From the NCBI GenBank assembly GCA_025766275.1, contig JAFKAC010000001.1, positions 2,666,001 through 2,730,000 of the forward strand: DNA of 64,000 nucleotides, read 5' to 3'. How positions within the stretch are numbered: the stretch's first letter is position 1; each line of letters begins with the position of its first letter. Shown here one piece after another: positions 57,879 through 64,000 of the stretch. Position numbers and translations under genes: made by a program. Below the pieces are notes generated by a model. It ran no database searches. It saw nothing but the letters and a program-made list of their open reading frames with translations, and was not told the origin of the DNA. This DNA comes from Lactarius indigo (taxonomy: Eukaryota; Basidiomycota; Agaricomycetes; Russulales; Russulaceae).

Positions 57879-60398
57879 TCATGCATAATGCTGACGTGCC
57901 CAACGTGCCGCCGATACGAGATTCTTGAGCGAAGCCTCAGTCTCCTTCCAGCCACGAGTCTTAAGCCCGCAGTCCTGAAAAGAAAATCAGTTACATTGTA
58001 TGGTCACCAGGGAAACAAATAACGCACGGGATTGACGAAAAGAAGGGAGTCTGGAAGGATTTCAAGCATCGCTTTTATGCGGTCACGGATTTCCTGGTCG
58101 CCAGGAACTCGGGGCGAGTGGATATCGTACACGCCAGGCCCGATGTTGTTCGAGTACCCATAGTGTTTGAATGTGGTGATTAATTTCATGTCGCTCTTCG
58201 AGGCCTCGATCGAGATGACATCCGCATCCAATCGCTGGATCGACGGGAAGATATCGTCGAAGTCCGAGTAGCAGAAGTGAGAATGGGTCTGTAAGGCATC
58301 GCTCACACCCGCGGTCGCCAACTTGAACGAGTCGACTGCCCACTCGAGATAGGCACCCCAGTCTACACGACGGAGAGGTAAACCCTCGCGAATAGCCGGT
58401 TCGTCCACCTGGACAGCGTGAATGCCGGCCTTTTCGAGGTCAATGACCTCATCACGGAGCGCGAGCGCAAGCTGCTTTGATTGGAGCTCACGGGAGACAT
58501 CCGCGCGAGGGAAAGACCAATTGAGGATCGTAACGGGGCCAGTGAGCATACCCTTCATGGGGAATTTAGTCACGCTCTGGGCATAACTGCTCCATTTGAC
58601 GGTGATCGGGCCAGGGCGTGAGACATCCGAAACGATGATAGGGGGGCGCACGTAGCGAGATCCGTAGCTTTGCACCCAACCATTTTGTGTGAAGACGAAA
58701 CCGTTCAGCTGTTCACCAAAGTACTGGACCATGTCATTGCGCTCCGGCTCGCCGTGAACAAGAAGATCAAGGCCGACAGTTTCCTGGAAGCGGACGACGC
58801 TCTCGATCTCCTTTTTGAGGAAATTCTCGTACTCGGCCTCCGTAATTTCACCTTTGGTGTACTTGGCGCGAGCATTGCGGATCTCTTTGGTCTGAGGGAA
58901 AGAGCCGATGGTGGTAGTAGGGAATTTGGGGAGTTCGATGTGCTTCTTCTGGACCTCCTTGCGAACAGCGAAGGGGCTCTTGCGCTCATGCATGTCGGGA
59001 GTAATGGCAGCAACACGCCTGCGGACGGCGTCGTCAGATGTCCGCTCAAACTCACGGCGCCTCGAGATGGACTCTTCGTTCGCTCTAAGCGCATAAGAGA
59101 CGCTTGCTTCTTGAGAGCCGGATAAGGCCTTGGCCAGGACTGATACTTCCTGAGCTTTCTCGAGGGCGAATGAGAGCCAGTCCTTCTGCTGGGAGGTGAG
59201 TTTCTTCTCAGAATCAAGAGTGACAGGAATATGGAGGAGCGAAGAAGAGGTGGCCACGATGACGCGGTCCTGACCTAGTGCGTCGACAGCCTTCTGACCG
59301 AGTCTGAGCGCGGCCTGGAGGTCGGTCTTCCAAATATTGCGACCAGACACGAGGCCCAGTGACAAGACGATGTTGGTAGGTTTTACGGCAACAATGACAT
59401 CATCTAGCTGGCCAGGTGCACGGTCCAGGTCAATGTGCAGACCAGCGATCGGGAGCTTGGCGACGAAATTCAAGTTAGAGTCGAGTCGTCCGAAATAGGT
59501 GGTAAGAAGTATCTTGGGGGCAACAGCGGAGAGTTCACTGTAAGCGCTGGTGTATTCCTTCTCATAACCGGCGGCCTTATCGAGTACTAAGATGGGTTCG
59601 TCAAGCTGGACCCACTCAGCACCGGCCGTCTTAAGATCAGCGAGTAGTTGTTTGTAAACGGGGAGAAGGTTGGGAAGAAGGGAAAGAGGCTGGAAGTCTG
59701 GTTTGGCATCTTTGGACGCCTTGCCAAGGGCAAGGAAGGAGACGGGCCCTAGGACGACGGGGCGAGTCTCAATACCAAGGGCCTGGGCCTCTTTATATTC
59801 CTCGATAGCCTTGTTGAAGTTGAGCTTAAATCGGTTTCCTCCGAGAATTCGGGAACGACAAAGTGGTAGTTCGAATCAAACCTTAAGAATGAGGATGTCA
59901 GACGTAGAACAACTTCGGGCAATCTATTAACCTACCACTTTCTTCATCTCTGAGGCGGGGACATCGACGCCATCGGCCTGACGACCACGGCCCATGGCGA
60001 AATACACGTCAAGCGGTGTCAGACCCTGGCCAACATAACGCTTGGGAATGACGTTAAAGGCAGCCGAGTGGTCGAGAACGTGGTCATAAAGGGAGAATTC
60101 TCCACTAGAGATCGATGGTCAGACACGAGGCATCAGGGCGTAACCTTTCACACGAACCTAGGGACATAGTCAACACCCTTGGCTTTTACCGACGTCCAGT
60201 TAGTCTTCTTCACATCAGCCGCAGCTTGGGTGAGCTGATCGGCGGTGATTTTACCAGCCCAGTAAGCCTCGACGGCTTTTTTCACTTCACGATTGGCACC
60301 TGATCAACGCGAACGGTAAGAGACTAGAGAAGATTGGCTCAGAGGGGAGGCATAGACGCACCGATGCGCGGAAAACCAAGAACAGCAGACGCGACCAT
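57879..60398 (-). CDS. MET6: Cobalamin-independent methionine synthase with two apparent frameshifts
   Basis: Model complement(join(57879..57974,58028..59881,59936..60104,60158..60299,60362..60398)). It starts [25 protein letters not shown], then [104 protein letters not shown] and [15 protein letters not shown]. Zinc ligands are visible: HxC in THSHFCYSD, the Glu in DVISIEAS, and Cys in the last exon ([11 protein letters not shown]). The enzyme transfers a methyl group from methyltetrahydropteroyl-triglutamate to homocysteine; polyglutamylated folate comes from MET7, also in this window. Two single-base shifts break the frame: an extra G where MKK should meet WFDSNYH (about 59938), and a missing T where EET should meet FKLNFNKA (about 59830). 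Between them the natural frame meets a stop. Confidence 0.9.
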
Positions 60399-60762
60399 GA
60401 CTGAAGAACGGAGGTCGATGAAGAACGGGGTGAAGAAGGAAAGAAAAAAAAGTGAGAGAGATATACGACTGATTACGGGACTTGCCGTGCCTCCACTTGC
60501 GATCAGTTCGCAATCTCGCGTACAATTCTCGCGTACAATTGCACGACTTGCATTCAGCGCCAACAAACAACACATGTATAAGGCATGTCACCGTCTATGA
60601 CCTAATGGGCACCAGAATTCTCATAGTCGTGTCGTCACCAGGTCTCACTCGTCATGGGGTCTGCATCGATAGATCGAAGGTACCTGTGGGAGTGGTCTAG
60701 ATGACCACCCCCTTTGTATTTAACGTGTGCCAGCCCCGCTCCCCGCTCCCACATAAACCACC
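60399..60762. other. Divergent promoter region, MET6 / sugar-alcohol dehydrogenase
   Basis: 364 bases between opposite start codons. A duplicated tctcgcgtacaatt occurs in tandem at about 60513-60541. No gene. Confidence 0.5.
60513..60541. repeat. Short tandem duplication in the MET6 promoter region
   Basis: The 14-base word tctcgcgtacaatt is present twice back to back. It could be a duplicated regulatory site or simple slippage. Confidence 0.6.
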
Positions 60763-62416
60763 ATGTCAGATAATAAATCCTTCGTTCTTCAAAGTGTTGG
60801 TAAAGTCTCCTATGAAAATCATCCAATTCCAGAGAGTGCGGTCCTCCACGATCGGTTGAGGCGTCTCTCAACCCTTGTTCACAGTTCGTGATGACGAAGT
60901 CCTCGTCGAAGTGAAGAAGACAGGTAGGTGGTTCTTCTCGTTCTCGTCGGTGTTAACGTTTAGTAAAATTTCGTTTCAGGAATCTGTGGATCTGACGTAT
61001 AGTTGTCGGTAGCTCGAAGGGGAATCACCTAGTTTACGGTGGACTCATTTACAGGTGCACTTTCTCGTGGAAGGTCGTATTGGCGACCTTATAGTGGAGT
61101 CCCCAATGGTGCGCTCGATATTTCACCACGATTTCCCCTTCTGATCTCGTGACAAAAGGTTCTTGGCCATGAATCATCTGGTGTAATATACAAAGGTGGC
61201 GTGATATACCTCTTTTATACTATAAGTATAACGAGAAGTTACTCGTTTATCCCAAAGTCGGCAGCGGAGTGCGCAGCGTCAAACCTGGTGATCGTGTGGC
61301 CATGGAGCCAGGTGTCTCCTGCCGCAGATGTGAGGCCTGCAAAACAGGCCGGTACCAAGTATGTGATTAGTCTTATCTCCCACATACTACGCCTCACAGT
61401 CGAAACAAGCTCTGCCCCGATATGTCGTTCGCAGCAACGCCTCCCAAGGATGGCACTTTAACCAGATACTATCGCCTTCCCGAGGACCTTGTGTACACTC
61501 TCCCCGAGGGTCTCTCATTAGAAGATGGCGCTATGGTGTGATGTGCTGCCACCTTTCTCGGTTCAAGTTTGATTCTTGTCAGATGGAACCTCTTTCAGTT
61601 GGTGTCCACTCGGTCTTCACGCAAGCAAAATTGCAGCCGAATCAGTCGATCGCAGTCTTTGGTTGTGGTCCTATTGGGCTTCTCGCCATGGCCGTGGCGA
61701 GGGCCATTGGTGCATCGAGGATCATAGCCATTGATATCGTGGAAAGTCGCCTGAACTTTGCCAAGACATACGCAGCTACAGATGTGTTCCAACCTCCAGC
61801 CATTCCAGGACGGCGAATCCAAGATAGCGTATTCCCGACGATCTGCAGGTCTCCTGAAGGAAACCCTAGGCGTGGAGGATCGGGGTGATAAAGCTATTGA
61901 TGTCGTTTTAGATGCAAGCGGTGCCGAAGTATCTATACAAACGGGTATCTTCATTGCCAAGGTCGGCGGGACGTTTGTGCAGGCAGGTCTCGGCTTTACA
62001 TCAAACGACGTCTCTCTTACCCAAATTAGGTCGGCATGGGCCATCCAGAGGTCGCCGTGCCTATAACCGCATTGCTTATAAAGGAACTGACCCTCAAGGG
62101 TTCCTTCCGCTATGGCGTATGTTTCGGCTCTACGCGTTTCTGCACAGTGGCTCACACACAAAAAGCCTGGTGATTATCGTCTTGCGATCGCTCTCGCCTC
62201 CAAGAAGTTGGTGGATTTAAAATCTATTGTTACTCATCGGTAAGCCGTCAGAGTTGGAGCGTGGTTTCATGCCTCGTCTTAATACAAGCCAGCTTCAAAT
62301 TTGAGGAGGCTGAATCCGCGTTCGATGCAACTAAGAAAGGCAAGTCAGAGGACGGAAAAGATCTTATCAAGGCCATCATTTCTGGCCCAGGGGTGTCAGT
62401 AGAGGAGGGTGTATGA
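60763..62416 (+). CDS. Sorbitol/xylitol dehydrogenase (zinc MDR family) with an apparent frameshift
   Basis: Model join(60763..60835,60885..60923,60980..60996,61055..61108,61159..61195,61258..61358,61410..61535,61583..61982,62030..62116,62166..62239,62293..62416). Features: catalytic zinc Cys in GICGSD, LGHESSGVIYKVGSG, structural-zinc cluster CRRCEACKTGRYQLC, MEPLSVGVHSV, Rossmann loop GCGPIGLLAMAVARA, GGTFVQ-VGMGHPEVAVPI, LTLKGSFRYG, PGDYRLAIALASKKLVDLK and ISGPG near the end. It oxidises sorbitol, xylitol or a related polyol with NAD; which one cannot be told. Exon 61583..61982 is one base too long: the frame changes between FQPPAI and QDGESKIAY near 61803 (an extra C). Exon 3 is 17 bases. 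Intron 8 is GC-AG (gcaggt). Confidence 0.88.
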
Positions 62417-63246
62417 TTTATGGCCGTGAACGTAGCGGATTTACGTGAATCTAAAAAAAGCGATGTAAAGTAGCCAGAGTATCGTCGTGATGAATCGTAT
62501 CGATCTTGGATTGTATCGAATACTAGGCCACGTGATCGCACTCGCCAGTTGGTTCGTTCGGAGCCAATTGCAACACTCGGTTGTGTGGTGACCACTGGGG
62601 ATAAAACAATCAAATTGCTTGAGAACTTGAAACCACATCACTTTTCAAGACTTCGAACTGACATAACTCAATTCCGAGTGGTCGTGGTCTTTTCGAGTGT
62701 CTCCGGTGTGTCCCCCGCAATCGGGTCTTCAGCGCGCTTCAACAATCGTCATGCCTTTCCTCCCACGAAACTCATACTATCTTCGTGTCTCCTCTTCGTC
62801 GGTCCTACCGCTCTATGTGGGCTCGCATTCGCGTTGTACTTGCCATCGTCTGATAGAATACGTGCATTCTATAGGTCTATCTGGACAACGAGCATGTTGA
62901 CTGGATGTCTGATCGGGTGCTCAATAAAGTTGTCGCTGACCTCAGGCCGAAGTGAGGGTATCCTCCTCGGTCGTGCACGCCATTCAGTCGCTTACTGTCA
63001 TCAGGATCATCCCGAAGTTAAGAGCGGAATCTGATGTATATATGGGACCGGGACCTGCGCCGGCAAATGCAAAGAAAGGCACGGTGGACGTTCACCGAGG
63101 AGGTGTGTGCCACCCTCGAAGAAAGTTCTTTTATTCATGGATCCATCGAGATACATACCAGTTTGCGTACTTCTTGCGCGAAACGGAACCACATTCTGTT
63201 CTAATAAAGGTGTGTCCACTGTGCAATATCCCAAAAATCTCATCAG
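62417..63246. other. Region upstream of the right-edge gene, unresolved
   Basis: About 830 bases. It probably contains the promoter and first exons of the right-edge gene. A frame ending in HSVLIK at 63209, joined by a GT-AG intron (63210-63246) to the next exon, keeps phase, but its sequence is not convincingly coding and other frames are open. No confident model. Confidence 0.4.
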
Positions 63247-64000
63247 GTCCCGCAGACGAGAAATTTCGTGCTTGATACAGCACCTTCACCACCGCCATCG
63301 AGTAGAACTTCCAAGCCACAGGCAGACGAACAAAAGAGGAGCTCTTCCACACGGCAAAGACACGGTGCTCCCTCATCGCGGACGAAAAAACACGCAAGCA
63401 GAAGAGGAAAGGCAGCGAGGAAGAACAATGAAGGCGATGACCTGGATTACTCTCCAAGTGAACCAGAGTCTTCCGATGTCCCGCAAGTAGACGGAGACGG
63501 GGACACAGAAATGGCAGAGGGCTCAGACGGTGGTGCCGCGAAGAGAATGCGCGGGACTAACGAAGCTACCACTGACTCAATAGACGTAAAGGTAGAGGAG
63601 GGTGAAGAGGGTCTCGCCCAAACAGCTACGGCACAAAAGTCGTCGCATGCTGAAGACGCGGGGACCTCCAACGAGATGCGAGACGACGACGAGCAGAAAC
63701 CCAAGCTTGCTCTCAAGCTGAAGTACCGATCATTCCCAAACTTCAAGCGTTGTCTCTGCGTAGTCGTCGAACCGTGGCCACCATTGCGCCGTGACACTCG
63801 CGCGCCGTCGCTTACCCCTTCTCTTGCGACTAGGCAGTCGAGTCGAGTGCCCACCCAATCCGAGTCAAGAGGTCAACGTGACAAAACCCCATTGTTCCTT
63901 CCAGACCTCGACGACGAACGCGCGACGCCGGGCCCATCGCATGGTCGAACTTTACCACCAGTACCTTTGTTTGACGACCCTCAAGTTGATCGCGGCGTAG
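63247..64000 (+). CDS. Unidentified, probably nuclear protein, cut by the right edge
   Basis: A single open frame runs 754 bases from a likely acceptor (catcag, 63246) to the end of the window. The first part is Pro/Ser/Lys/Arg-rich with several basic patches (SSRTKKHASRRGKAARKN), then acidic and Asp/Glu-rich (DGDGDTEMAEG, VKVEEGEEG). A compact block follows, KPKLALKLKYRSFPNFKRCLCVVVEPWPP, split by me as KPKLALKLKYRSFPNF and KRCLCVVVEPWPPLR. The end has KTPLFLPDLDDERATPGP and LPPVPLF. Alternating basic and acidic tracts suggest a nuclear, chromatin-linked protein, but I cannot name a family. Upstream exons are uncertain, so the reported start is an internal exon boundary. Confidence 0.6.

Noticed and set aside
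1..64000. CRISPR arrays, bacterial operons, prophage or complete transposons
   Set aside because: No regularly spaced repeats, no integrase, transposase or reverse-transcriptase motifs; the genes have eukaryotic introns throughout.

Overview
The window reads as nuclear DNA of a filamentous basidiomycete, most likely an Agaricomycete. Genes are dense and cut by many short introns of about 45-70 bases. The gene set is eukaryotic and fungal: RIM15, SCH9, FEX1, KAP120, a DUF2985 membrane protein and a mushroom-type orphan family. No bacterial, viral, CRISPR or complete transposon signal was seen. I rebuilt about 30 gene models by hand from splice sites, reading phase and protein-family continuity; exon joins are in the evidence fields. 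I could not run searches, so family names rest on recognised motifs.

Left part (1-12.8 kb): a forkhead factor cut by the left edge, a small Tim17-like membrane protein, then a tandem duplication. The repeated unit carries an SCH9-type C2 + AGC kinase gene and the 3' end of a convergent AIM32-like gene. Copy 1 (2.6-6.3 kb) has an intact kinase and an AIM32 relic. Copy 2 (8.4-12.8 kb) has the whole AIM32-like gene and a kinase that has lost its hydrophobic motif, four residues before helix alpha-C, the alpha-C Glu and its C-terminal tail. An orphan gene lies between the copies. RIM15, the kinase that Sch9 restrains in yeast, follows at 15.8-21.6 kb, after a proline-rich UIM protein.

Middle part (21.8-45.4 kb): housekeeping genes, often in head-to-head pairs with only 88-122 bases between start codons in the closest cases. 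They are mitochondrial bS18, RPN11, a coiled-coil orphan, VPS52, EFR3, a small BRCT protein, folylpolyglutamate synthase, a CxxC...H...C protein, KAP120, PEX2 and CK2 beta.

Right part (45.5-64 kb): FEX1 fluoride channel, TSC10, a DUF7704-like membrane protein, COX18, ribosomal eL6, SDT1-type nucleotidase, PHAF1/UPF0183, a DUF2985 protein, cobalamin-independent methionine synthase, a sorbitol/xylitol dehydrogenase and an unidentified gene cut by the right edge.

Three window-wide patterns stand out. GC-AG introns are frequent (at least 8, plus 2 candidates, among roughly 140). Five single-base frameshifts sit in four otherwise well-conserved genes, which suggests assembly indels or recent decay. 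Some exons are very short (8, 14 and 17 bases), and several introns are multiples of three without stops.
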